Position numbers and translations under genes: made by a program
Shown: positions 37,747-48,571 of the stretch, one piece after another
How positions within the stretch are numbered: position 1 is the first letter of the stretch
How the letters are laid out: each line of letters begins with the position of its first letter
The notes under the pieces: generated by a model
Databases searched by the model: none
Told to the model about the DNA's origin: nothing
The model's input: only the letters and a program-made list of their open reading frames with translations
Source of the DNA: Vitellaria paradoxa
Taxonomy: Eukaryota > Streptophyta > Magnoliopsida > Ericales > Sapotaceae
Direction of reading: 5' to 3'
Assembly (NCBI GenBank): GCA_019916065.1
Contig: CM034236.1
Location: 19,150,805 to 19,214,804, forward strand
DNA length: 64,000 nt

Positions 37747-38436
37747 ATGAAGAAAGGATTCTGACTTTGTATCATAATAGTGTAGATTCTGTTATGTTTT
37801 TGATTTTCTGTTTTCTTTGGTTTTTGTAATTTTCCTTCTTTCATCTAAAAAAAATTTTTCAGTTTGCAAGTTTTAACACATTGGTTTCAGCAAGTTTCAT
37901 GAAGAATTGAGAATTTCTGCTTTGTGTTTTACTGATATTTGAATTTTCAAAGGATGGAACTGACATGTGCTATTTGAGGTAGCAACATCACTTGTGGTGG
38001 AACTACTTGAGAGTCAAATGGAATAAATGCATTTGCTTGATTTGTTTTGGGAGTATAATGCATTAACCAAATTGGGTAGCACATGCTTTCAAAGTGTTTC
38101 AGAATACAGCAAAAGGATTTCAATTGAGCAAGCTTCATTAAGGATCAAGTCATATCAGCAGGTGCAACAAAAACTGATCAAATATGGTACTGCTGTAAGT
38201 CCAAATCAGATGGGAAATTCATCTCATTCGAATAGCTGAACAGTCATTTGAATAGGCCATCTTGGCACAAAATCTCATCTGTTAACAGCAACCCATCTTG
38301 CATATTTACTGATTTCTTGCATCTTTGTTGTTTGTGATGATTGGCAAAACCTCACTGATCCTTAATTACACTCAACCCATTTTGTATTGTTTTGGTTCTA
38401 CTAATTTGCATTTTCTTTGAGAATATTGCATTGAAC

Positions 38437-38450
38437 AAGTTGGGGGGAGC
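38437..38450 (+). other. Internal polypurine-like tract in element E
   Basis: AAGTTGGGGGGAGC matches the 3' polypurine tract at 42797-42809 over AAGTTGGGGGG, but lies 4.4 kb upstream, between pol and the third ORF. Confidence 0.6.
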
Positions 38451-38946
38451 AACTGTTTTGGTAATACCTTGGAGTTTCAGCTGGTCTACATCACTCAAAC
38501 ATGTTAACCTTAAACTCAGCAGGTACCTCTTTCCCTTTGCACTTTATTTCAAATTGCTTGACTTGTTTGTGCATTGAGGACAATGCTTGTTTCTAGTGGG
38601 GGGGGGAGAGAAATAGTTTGAGTTCTTTTCTTGGTCTTATGCATTGGTGTTGATTGGAATATGCTGAATGAAATTGCTGATCTACTTTGTTATACTTGAT
38701 GAATTGAAATTTGAGTAGTGTGTTTAATTTAGCTAAAATGCTGAGAATTTTCTAAAAAAAAATTTTTCTAAATTTTCTTTGATTTTTCTTTTTAAGCTGT
38801 TCTTTTTTTTGTTTTTCTTTTGAGTTTAGCTGTTATTAGTGTGAATAAACTTAACTCAGGTGACAAAATAAGGTTTGAACATTTCTGTGGGATTGTTAGC
38901 AGATTTGAACACTGGAATTACTGTTTGGGATTTTCTGATGCAACCT

Positions 38947-39212
38947 ATTCGAATATGGGCTGTGGTATTCGAATACTTGTTACAGCTCATGTTGTAATTG
39001 GTTGTATTGATGTATTTTTGGATTAAATTGTGGGCTAACAATTCAACAGGATTTTTCAAATTTAATTTTGTCAAAAGTTTTCTAAAAAAAAAAAGAGAAA
39101 AATATGCAGAAACATGGCTTAAATTTCTCTGAGAATTCATCACAGATTTTGGTCAGTTACTGGATTGCTGGATGGGAGACTGTATTCGAATCGGGTCTGT
39201 TGGTATTCGAAT
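38947..39212. repeat. Two further ATTCGAAT pairs in element E upstream of the third ORF
   Basis: Pairs at 38947/38967 (20 bp) and 39184/39205 (21 bp). A decayed pair follows at 39254/39276 (ATTCGGAT, GCCCGAAT). Confidence 0.9.
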
Positions 39213-39439
39213 ATGCTGAGGCGGGTCAGTAACTTAAATGAGTTTTTTTTCCCATTCGGATACTTGGAAATTCATGCCCGAATGCCCTAAAAGCACACAC
39301 TCCTTAAGTTCCCCCCATTTACTCAAATCAAAAAGGTTGCAAAACAGAGATTTGGGATTCCTTCAAGAACAGAAGTTACGAGGCTAGGGTTTTCTGAGGA
39401 GATTGAAGAAGAACAATCCGAGGTTTGGAGGGAATAAGG

Positions 39440-40729
39440 ATGAAGAAGAAGTTGACTGCACCAGGGCCAAGGCGATGGAGTCGGCGATTGAGGGAAGCTA
39501 TGCGAGGTGCCAGGTCTGTTCAATCTTCTTTCTATGAACCTGTAGACTTAAGTGTCCAACCCCAATCTCCTACACTTCCTCCTATCACTGAAAACCAACC
39601 AACCATTGAACCTGAACAACCCCCAGACGACACCAATGTGGATGTCAATGTTGAAGCTGACATTCCAAGAACAGAGGTTCCTGGTGAAGGGACTTCTGCA
39701 ACACCTTACTCTAATCCTAGGTTTGCCAATGAAGTAGCAAAAGATAGATACCTTAATTGGTATTCTAAGAGGGCTGTCCTTTGTGAGAGGGGTATCAACA
39801 TTGAAGATTATTCTGATCCCCCTTATGAATTAGTAGACATGATTAACAGGAGGGGATGGACTGATTGGGTTATTGTGAGTCAGAAAGCAGTAGTACCTCT
39901 GGTGAGGGAATTTTATTCTAATGCTGTGAAAGGAAAGAAAGGAAAAATTGAGATTAAGACCAATGTGAGGAAGAAGGAAATATTGCTGACACCTGAAACT
40001 ATTGCAATGTATGCTGGATTACCATTTGGACAGTCTATGGTTATTGATCCGGAACAGCAAGCTGAATGGATAGAACAACTTAAAAAAGAAAATTTGGTAA
40101 AGTTGCTTTCTGGAAACCCTCAAGCTCAATGGAATGGAGTTAGATTGTCAAAAGGGGATCTCACAGACAAGAGTAAGGTGTTGCACATGTTGGTCTGTTC
40201 AAAGATTTTACCTCATGCCTATGTCTCAGCTGTGACTTTACCACAAGCTGAGATGATTGGAAGGCTTCTCCTAGATATCCCCATTGACTTGACAAAGCAC
40301 ATTTGGAATATAATCACTGGAGCAATTGCAAAACCAGAGGTGAATTCTGGTTTGCCTTTTGGAGGGTTGATAACTAAAATTCTGCAAGGTTATGGGGTGA
40401 AGGAAAAGAGTGGAATGGAGACAGTGAAACCTGCTACTCGAATTGCTCAAACTTCAATGAAGAGGAGTAAAGAGCAATTAGCAAGGAAGGTAGTAGTAGA
40501 CTCACAGAAAGAACAGCCATCTGAGGAGCAATCAGGAACTGAAGTGGTGACCCTTCAAAGTTTGTATGCATTATTGAAGGAGGTGAAGGATCAGCAAATG
40601 GAGATGGCAGCTGAGCTGAAGAATTTAAAGGACAAACAGGATGCTGATCATCAACAAATGCTGGAAATGTTGGAAGGGTTACATGAACCAGCTGCCCCTG
40701 AAGATTATATGACACCTCCGGACCATTGA
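39440..40729 (+). CDS. Element E third ORF, env-position protein of unknown function
   Basis: The first ATG of the frame is at 39440, giving 429 residues (MKKKLTAPGPRRWSRRLRE). Athila elements often carry an ORF at this place, historically called env-like. This one shows a basic N terminus that could act in nuclear targeting, an acidic and proline-rich linker (residues 35-85), and a folded-looking region at about 90-330. That region (RFANEVAKDRYLNWYSKR, PLVREFYSNAV, IAMYAGLPFG, MLVCSKILPHAY) resembles the putative plant transposon protein domain found in many plant elements. A C-terminal coiled coil (LQSLYALLKEVKDQQMEM onwards) follows. I see no signal peptide and no membrane segment, which argues against a true envelope. 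The frame is intact. Confidence 0.75.
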   Translation: MKKKLTAPGPRRWSRRLREAMRGARSVQSSFYEPVDLSVQPQSPTLPPITENQPTIEPEQPPDDTNVDVNVEADIPRTEVPGEGTSATPYSNPRFANEVAKDRYLNWYSKRAVLCERGINIEDYSDPPYELVDMINRRGWTDWVIVSQKAVVPLVREFYSNAVKGKKGKIEIKTNVRKKEILLTPETIAMYAGLPFGQSMVIDPEQQAEWIEQLKKENLVKLLSGNPQAQWNGVRLSKGDLTDKSKVLHMLVCSKILPHAYVSAVTLPQAEMIGRLLLDIPIDLTKHIWNIITGAIAKPEVNSGLPFGGLITKILQGYGVKEKSGMETVKPATRIAQTSMKRSKEQLARKVVVDSQKEQPSEEQSGTEVVTLQSLYALLKEVKDQQMEMAAELKNLKDKQDADHQQMLEMLEGLHEPAAPEDYMTPPDH

Positions 40730-40876
40730 AGCCTGCTGTCCTTGAGCCATAAAGCCAAAATTTGTGAATGAATTTTAGGAAAATTTAAAGCCATGTTTTG
40801 TCCTTAGAAAACAGTTTCCTTTGTTTTATTTTCTGATTTTGTTAATTTTGAATTTGAATGACTTTGAACTCTAAAT

Positions 40877-41149
40877 TTGGATGATATTTTGTTGGAAATC
40901 CATTTTGAGCATTGGGGTGGTGTTGTGATCTGTTTAGTTGAAAAAAAGGCTTTGGTGTCGCGGATACTAAAAAAATCCGCGAACTATCTGAAACAAAGGG
41001 AGGAGCTTACCGAAAATGCTTTCCGAAAACTGAAAAATGAGAAAGCAGTGGCCGAATGGGCCAATTTTCTTAAAAAACTCCCCGAGTATCTATCGGATAG
41101 AAAAATGTATAAAGCCGAGAAGGCTTCGGATTCTGATTCTGATGAATAA
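40877..41149 (+). other. Unidentified open segment in the element E 3' region
   Basis: An open frame of about 90 codons without an early ATG. From about 40925 its composition changes: CpG-rich codons, many Lys/Glu, an acidic end KASDSDSDE, then a GC-rich stretch (GGGCGGGGGTGGGGG near 41166). The sequence before and after is typical AT-rich element DNA. I do not recognise the protein. It could be captured foreign or host DNA. Confidence 0.35.
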
Positions 41150-42796
41150 TCCGTAGTCTTTCGCGTGGGCGGGGGTGGGGGATAATCCGTTAGTCATAAG
41201 CCACTGTCAACCACTGTAATAAGAGCTAAAGGACTATGAACCTTAAGATTGCACGAACAAGGGAGCAATGGATCGAGTAAATAGGAATCTTTTGTTTTAA
41301 ATGCATGACAAGCTATAACTTAGAATGTACCTTGATGCTGATTGCTGGATTTTGAGTTTTCAGTTTGGAATTTGAATTAGTTGTTATGTTTAATTTGCTT
41401 AATGGTTGAATTAGTATGGATAGAGTTAGTTCTTAGCTTGTCAACTTAGACATGGGCATTTGTGAATGAGTTTCTTGATTGAACAATGGATTGCATTATT
41501 TCCCAGCCATAGTGGAGACTTAAACCTGAAGTGAGATTTTGAGCCTTTAAGCTTTGTTTATGAGAAATATGCAATTACTCTAGAGCTTATCAAAAGCTTA
41601 AACATTTCTTTACTTCATTTTCTTTAATAACTCCAATTACAATACTTTGCTTTGGGTGTTTGTGAAGTTGTAAAGGAATTGAACTTGATTCTGGGTTCTT
41701 AGTTTTTATGGTTGAATGAAATGAAACCAAGGAAATGATATCAGGCCATTTTTCTTATCTGTTGAGCTTAAAAAAAATTTTTTCCTCTTCTTTGATGAAC
41801 ATTATCCTTGGAGCCAAGTTTGAGCTTTATTAGAGCATTCATACTTCTTTATTCTTACGACATCATCCCCTTAACCATTATGAATGCTCTTTAGCCTTCC
41901 CTAACAGATTGGAATACACTGAAAATATTAAGGAAGAGCAATGAACAACATTTTGGGAATTTTGGGGTGAGGATAGAAAAATTGGTGGAAGGAAAAGAAT
42001 GATAAGAGGATATGGTGATGTCCAAATTCAGAAAACTCTGTTTCGATTATGAGTTTCAACTTTTAGATACATCTCCAAAAAAAAAAAAAAAAAGCTGATT
42101 TCAGTGTTCCAATTCTTTTTGAATTCTTTAATCCTCCTTTCAACTACCTCATAAAACCTCATGGCCCCATTACAACCAAAAGCAAGTCCTAATTGATCTT
42201 TGGAAGAATTATCATTCAATTGTGAAACTTAGGAATTGGGGAGTATAGTGAAAATTCTAAAATAACTTTACTGCACTATTCTTTCATGGAGTTATGCCAA
42301 GTCCTTTTCTTTATTGGATTGAACGTTTTTGACTTGTAGATGCACCCTCTTAGAATTTGATTTACATTTATTCTTTACAAAAAGGGGCATCTTGAGGGGA
42401 ACCTTGTGTGCTTCATTTTCTTGTGAGTGAATTCCAAGGTGAGATTTTGAAGTTGAAGCTTTGGGAAGTAATATGATTCAAAGTTCAGGATAGAGTTTGA
42501 TTATGGAGATCTATGTTGAGTTAACAGGTTAAGAACTGAATTTTCATGCTTGGATCAAGTGTTTAGCAAATTTCACATACCATACCTAATTTCATGATTC
42601 TAGGAGTGTTAGCTTAAATTTCTTAGCTTGATGTATTAAGTAACATTCCATGGTTATGACTTATTATCCATTTAGAATTGAAGATGCTATTTTTAGATGT
42701 GTCTTTCACAGATGTGCAATTTCATAACATGAAAATGTTGATTGCTTTTAAAGGTAGCCTTCCTTCCTTAAGCATTGCTAGGGACTAGCAATGTCT
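41150..42796 (+). other. Element E 3' noncoding region
   Basis: About 1.6 kb of AT-rich sequence without coding signals between the extra open segment and the polypurine tract. A poly-A run lies at 42076-42093. Confidence 0.6.
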
Positions 42797-42809
42797 AAGT
42801 TGGGGGGTG
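42797..42809 (+). other. Element E polypurine tract
   Basis: AAGTTGGGGGGTG immediately before the 3' LTR; primes plus-strand synthesis. Confidence 0.9.
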
Positions 42810-44343
42810 TGTGATTGGGCTTGAGTTGTTACACATTTGTTTACTTAAATACACTTTTATACATGACATAATTGATATAAGACAGGTGTTTTGTGCAGAA
42901 TTTATCCACATCTTTAGAATATGGAACATGTGTTGAATTGTGCCATAAAGAGAAGCAATTTGAGCTAAATTAAGAATGCAAAGAAGGAGATGCTAAAGCA
43001 CATCTGTTGAAATGGATTTGTTGAGTAAAGTCATAGGGAGCAGAAGAAGAATTTCCAGTTGCTGAACAAGTCGAATTCTGGAAGGAGGAGAACATTCGAA
43101 TATAGTGCCAAAGCATTCGAATGCTGTCAAAAAGAGTTCAGAGAATTTCTGGAGGAAATGCATATTCGAATACAGCCAAGCAGTATTCGAATACGAGGAC
43201 CGTTGGCAGAAAACAGACTCCACGTGATTTTACAGATTCGGGGAGGGGATTGCAATCTGGAGGAGAGAGAAAGACTGGGGAATGATGGCATCACACGACC
43301 CACACCCACGAGGACAGAACATTCGGTTAGAAGAGAGAGAAGCAAGAGGAAAGAGAGAGAGCAGCGAGGGTAGCGAAAGAGGAACTTTATCTTCTTCCTT
43401 CTTCATTCTCTGATTTTGGATTCTGCAATTTTTGTTTTCAAATCTGATTTTCATTTTCAAATTATTGTAATTAGATTTGAATTCTACAGCACATTTTAAT
43501 TTCATTCTTGTAATTAGATTTCAATTGGAGTCAAAGAGAGAATTACATATTTTTTTTCAGCTTTGAAGTTCATGTCTCTGTTCTTCATTTTTGTTCTTCA
43601 TTTTCTTAAGATGATCGGCTAGTTCTTCTTGGGCTAAGGCAAGGATAATGACCTGTCCAATGATTTCCAAGATGCCGTTCTTAATGGATTAATTTTGAGT
43701 TCTTGGGTTATCAATCTTAGTTGTATCTTGTTACTCTTGAAATCAATGGTTCAATGTCCAATTAACATTTGTTTACATATTCTATCAATGAGTTCATAGA
43801 AGTTGCTGAATTCAGAACTCTTATTGCAAATATGTATGGGAGTTGCTAGAGTTAGATCTTCTATAGTTTTCATGATAGCTTATGCACATCACTTGTTTGA
43901 TCCATGGCTTGTATCATTTGAAATGAATTTTCTCTAAACATTAGAGCAACTAAAATTGATGATCTATTCACTCTTGGTATTTTGAGATTGATTTGGATAG
44001 GCATTGGAATTGCCTTGCCCATCTTTTTAATATCAAGTTTTAGTTAAGTTTAGTTTTCATTTCAAAATCCATTACCAAAGCATCAAAAATTTCCAAACCA
44101 GATTTTCAATTATATTTACCATTTATGTGAGCCATGTTTTGCCTCTTTAATCCACTTGATTCAAACATGATTTTACTCCTTAGATCCCTGTGGATATGAC
44201 CTGGTTCTTACCAGTTAATTGTGCTACAATGAAACCTTGCACTTGGGGGAGTTTGTCTTGATTTTCCTTACTCAACACTTTAGAAATCTGAATTTGCATT
44301 TTTATTTACATTTGAGAGTGAGGTAATTGAGCAAAAACAAGCA
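42810..44343 (+). repeat. Element E 3' LTR
   Basis: Near-identical to 29633-31164, with the same ends and the same four ATTCGAAT sites. It is followed by GTTG, also found before the 5' LTR. Confidence 0.93.
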
Positions 44344-44978
44344 GTTGGGTAAAGAGAGTATAAAACTAGATATGTAATCTTTTGTGAACTTTGTTAAGGA
44401 TTACTTTTATTGATATGAATAAGTTTTTGTGTATGGAATTTTCTTAATGCATGTTTTGCTCTCTTCATTTATTAATAAAATTGTTTACTCGCCTAAAAAA
44501 AAATAAAAGATCTAAATGAAGAATTGTAGCATAATAAACTATGTGACGCAGGACAGATTGTCTAGATAAAAACAAATAAATGAAAGAAATTAGGGTTAAG
44601 AAGTAGAAGGAAAAGCCAAGAAGAAGAAGAAGAAGAACAAGCCACAAGCTTCAATTCAATATTGTTTTATTCATCAAAAGTCCCTTAATTCAATACAATT
44701 AAAGTCTTCATATAAGCTAAACTTAAATCAAAACAAAATCCCATAAATATGACATACTAAAAGTAAAATTCTAATATAGGGAATAAAATAAAAATCAATC
44801 TTAAGAATAAAATAAAATCCAATTCTAATAATATGGAATAAAATAAAATCTAAATAAATAATTCTTTAATATTCTACTTTCATATTTATGTTTTCATGTT
44901 ATAAACATTGGGTAAAATTTTATAATTTTGTGATTTGATTTTTTAGACCTTCCATTGATTTTAAACAGAATCTTGATT
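44344..44978. other. Spacer between element E and copia remnant F
   Basis: AT-rich, with a short AAG run near 44620-44640. No gene or complete element was recognised. Confidence 0.5.
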
Positions 44979-45293
44979 TTAACAACTTTGGGTGTTATTA
45001 ATATGAGTGTTAAGATTTAAAAATTCTAATATGCTCGAGTAATAAATTATCTTGACCAGAGTGGAGGCATGCATGCAAACAAAAAATATGCTATTCCCTA
45101 ACCATAAATGATACCCCTTACCAGTGATCGTCCCAGATTCAAAATGATTAGCAAAGTGCAGTTCAAATGGATTAGAGAGAACATAAAGATCACGCTTGCA
45201 CTTCCCTATTATCACTATTTAATTTGTTGCCTATTCCTTCACACAAAAAAGATTATTGGAAAATTCATAATTTAAGGGAAATTGACCAGTTAA
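44979..45293 (-). pseudogene. Copia element F: fragment after the protease
   Basis: Minus-strand translation resembles the region between protease and integrase of Ty1/copia pol (a short serine-rich start, then IVIIGKCKRDLYVLS and a GYHLWLGN stretch like the WHxRLGH zone). It ends at the GTTAA target duplication of the solo LTR and resumes at 50702, so the solo LTR split it. Stops and frame changes show decay. Confidence 0.6.
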
Positions 45294-47244
45294 TGTCACG
45301 CCCCGAATCTTGCGACTTGAGGGGTGAGTGATAAATATACATAACATGCACTAATATAACCATCCCATAATCAGAGCAATACAATAACCTCTAAGTGAGC
45401 CCAAGACATAAGGTAAGATAATTGCCAGGTCACTTACACATATGCTTTTTTTATTAATACAAATCTTAGGCTTTAAAGCCCTTACAACCATATCGAATCT
45501 GTCTAGAAAGGTACAATATTACAATTCCAAATAAAACTTGTACTAAGAGACCAAAAGCCTTGCTAAGTTTAAAAGGGCTCATGCAATGCACTTCTAGTCC
45601 AACCCCACCAGCCTACCTATTGGTTATGACCTGTTCCTACACCAAAATCTGTAGGGATATGAGCACGGGTTCACTTGTGCCCACGATGCCTCAAACAAAC
45701 ATATATGGTATGTAATCAATAGATGCATGCCAATGTTCATATATGCATAACTACACTAACATCTTTCTATAGGCCACAACAATTCATTGATATCAATTAG
45801 TTTTCAACTTAAGCAAGTATTTATCATCATTAAACATCATCATAGTATTGTATTCAATTCCAATTATAAAACTCAGCTTTTGAAATCTCACTAATTAAAT
45901 TAAATTCAATTCACATTCCATTTTCACTTTATTATTTAATCACTATTCAACCACATAACCATATCCACATTATCATTATTCAATCACATTTTCACATCCA
46001 TAATATCACTCTTCATCAATCCATCACATAACCATACTCATATGAGTCATCGGGGGTTGGATGTATACATAACATCGTCTTTTATGGGTCCGGACCCAAC
46101 AGAAACGATAAACCAAACACCATCATTTAGGATCACAGTCCAGGGTTACGGGTAACCCATACACACATAATGTTGTGGGTTACTAGACCACTGGCATTGA
46201 CACCAGACCCTGCGCAGGTTTTGGGTCTTTCAACCAGAGGGTAATCTCAAAACTCTTCCTATTTTCTGCACCCCACCATGGCCCCTGGCACATCATCAAT
46301 CACATTCCAATCCTCTCAAACATATATATTCACATTCATCATCATATACTTTCCCATAACACATATCCACATTTTGGTTCATCCCAAGATTCATCACATA
46401 TCAACTTTGATCAAACATCATTAAACATTCAACATTCATCAATATTATGAGTATGATTCTCTTATTCATATCACCATTTAATTCATTCGATCCCATACTT
46501 ACATTCATCAACATTTTATTTTTAAAGACACATATTCACTATTCCAGTTGATCAAGGTTCTTATCTCATGGTATTCTTCCAATTCATTTTATTCAAAGTG
46601 ACATTTAATCAACTTTACAAGTTAAATTCCATTAGCTTAAGATAATCAACTCTTAATAACTTTTAGAACACATAACCCTTTCTCAATCCTTTCAATTAAA
46701 CAAATAAAGTTTCATGTAAAAACATGTTACTAGACTCTTTAATAATCCTAGGGTAGAAGGTCAAAATAAGCAAAATCAGGAACTGGACCCAGGCTCGGTG
46801 GGCGCCCAAGGTGGCACTTAACCGTGCGCCCAAGGGCTTGTGCATCCACACTTTGTGCACCCAAGGAGGTCGGGCGCCCATGTCTTGTCACTACAATAAT
46901 AAACACTTTTAACGACCAAAAATTTGATTGCGAAAAGTTATTTTTTGGTTGCTAAAACTTTTGCCGACCAAATATAATTTGGTCGCCCGTTGGTCAGCAA
47001 AGGCTAGTGGCAAAAGGTATTGGCGATCAAAAATATATTTGGTCGGTAAAAGTATAATTTTTGCCGACCAAACTTTGGTTGCTAAAAGGTACGCCTTTGG
47101 CGACCAACATATATTTGATCGGCAAAGGTTTATCCTTTGGCGATTTTTGGCCGCCAAAGGTTAGTTTTTGACGACCAATTGGTTGCTAAAAGGGTCTTTA
47201 ATTGGAAATTTGAATTAATTTAAAAAAATAAAAATTCAAATGTG

Positions 47245-47380
47245 ATGCCACGTGGCATCATTTGCTGACCTGTCATCATGCCACATAGCAACTTGTGTTA
47301 TACCACATGTCGACTTATGATTCCGCCACATGTCGACATATGATTCTGCCACGTGTCGACTTACTATTGCACCACGTGTT
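47245..47380. repeat. G-box-like repeat cluster inside the CACTA element
   Basis: CCACGTGG and CCACGTGT/CCACATGT words followed by CGAC recur about every 25-30 bp. Confidence 0.7.
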
Positions 47381-48571
47381 GAATCTATATTTTTGAGATT
47401 TTTGTTGTTGTTGCTAAGATTTGAATTCGTGCCATTTTTTTGGAAGTTCATGTGGTTGGCCACTAGGCCAAATTATTATTTGTATATATATATTGTACAC
47501 TTTTTTGTATATATAAATAAACTTTTATCACTTTTGGCGATCAATTGGTCGGCAAAGGTTCCCCTTTAGCGACCAATTGGTCACCAAAAATGATAAAAAA
47601 ATTTATGATTTTTATTTAATTACTTTAACTTTTTTGTAATAATTTTTTAACACTTTTGCCAACCAATTGATTGCAAAAAGTGCATCTTTATAGATTAATT
47701 AGTTAGCAAAAGTGATTAAAAAAATTTATTATTTTTATTTAATTATTTTAACTTTTGTTTCAATAATTTGAAATCATAAACAATATATTAAACTATATAG
47801 ATATTTAGTAAATAATTTATGAATAACTATTATATTTAACTAAAAATAATTTTAAATGTTTTTTTATTTTCCTCCAATTTGTATGCGTAGCACATATTTA
47901 ATACATATCTTTAATTTAGTTATATCATGGCTCACTATATATATATATATTTTTCTTCATTTTGTATTTATATTTTTAAAAATAATTTGGTCGCATTTAG
48001 TTTTAGTTTTAGAAAATAATTTTTAAAAAGTAAAATTTGTGAAAAACATTTTAAGAATTTATTTCTAATAAAAAATATTTTAGGTGATTATATTTGGAAA
48101 TAAGTTGTAAAAAGATAAAGAAATGAAATTACTTAAAATTAATAAATAATATTTGTTATTTTTATTTTTAAATTTAAAATAATGTCACTTTAATAAAATT
48201 AATATTAAATTATACACTAAACAATTATTAGATATTAAAACATTTAATATTCACTTGATTATATGTCATACAAACTATAAAGGTTACTCCAATATATTTA
48301 CTTTGAAAAAAAATGATTATACATTCAAATTATCTAAATTTGATTTGGTGAATTTAGTTTTAGCATTAATCTGGTAACATTCTTTTATTGATCTATGATT
48401 ATAATTTTTGATAATTTTTATAAATTAATTAAAATTAATAAATAAACGTTAAAATAAAATTTATGAAATCTAATTTAAATCATACAAAGGGATAAATAAA
48501 TTTGTTTAAGAGAAAGATAGAGAAAAAAATAAAATTTAATTATTTTTATTTATCCATTTTATTTTTTTAGT

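Larger units (their letters stand above)
37747..39439 (+). other. Element E spacer between pol and the third ORF
   Basis: Noncoding. It contains an internal copy of the polypurine motif (AAGTTGGGGGGAGC, 38437-38450), a nine-base G run near 38600 and ATTCGAAT words at 38226, 38947, 38967, 39184 and 39205. The predicted short frames here have no family resemblance. Confidence 0.65.
29633..44343 (+). mobile_element. Element E: young, near-complete Athila-like Ty3/gypsy retrotransposon
   Basis: 14.7 kb with LTRs of about 1.53 kb differing at roughly six substitutions and two one-base indels by eye, so recently inserted. Order: LTR, tRNA-Asp primer site, 0.65 kb leader, gag, pol (protease, RT, RNase H, integrase), 1.7 kb spacer, an extra ORF, about 2 kb of noncoding sequence, polypurine tract, LTR. 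The flanks share GTTG directly outside the LTRs, extendable to GCAGTTG because the LTR ends in GCA, which supports target duplication. Lineage Athila is inferred from tRNA-Asp priming, pol sequence style ([27 protein letters not shown]) and an ORF after pol. Confidence 0.92.

Noticed and set aside
39440..40729. True envelope glycoprotein
   Set aside because: No signal peptide, membrane segment or Cys pattern was seen.
46909..47164. ORFs on both strands with similar peptides
   Set aside because: Caused by inverted subterminal motifs of the CACTA element.
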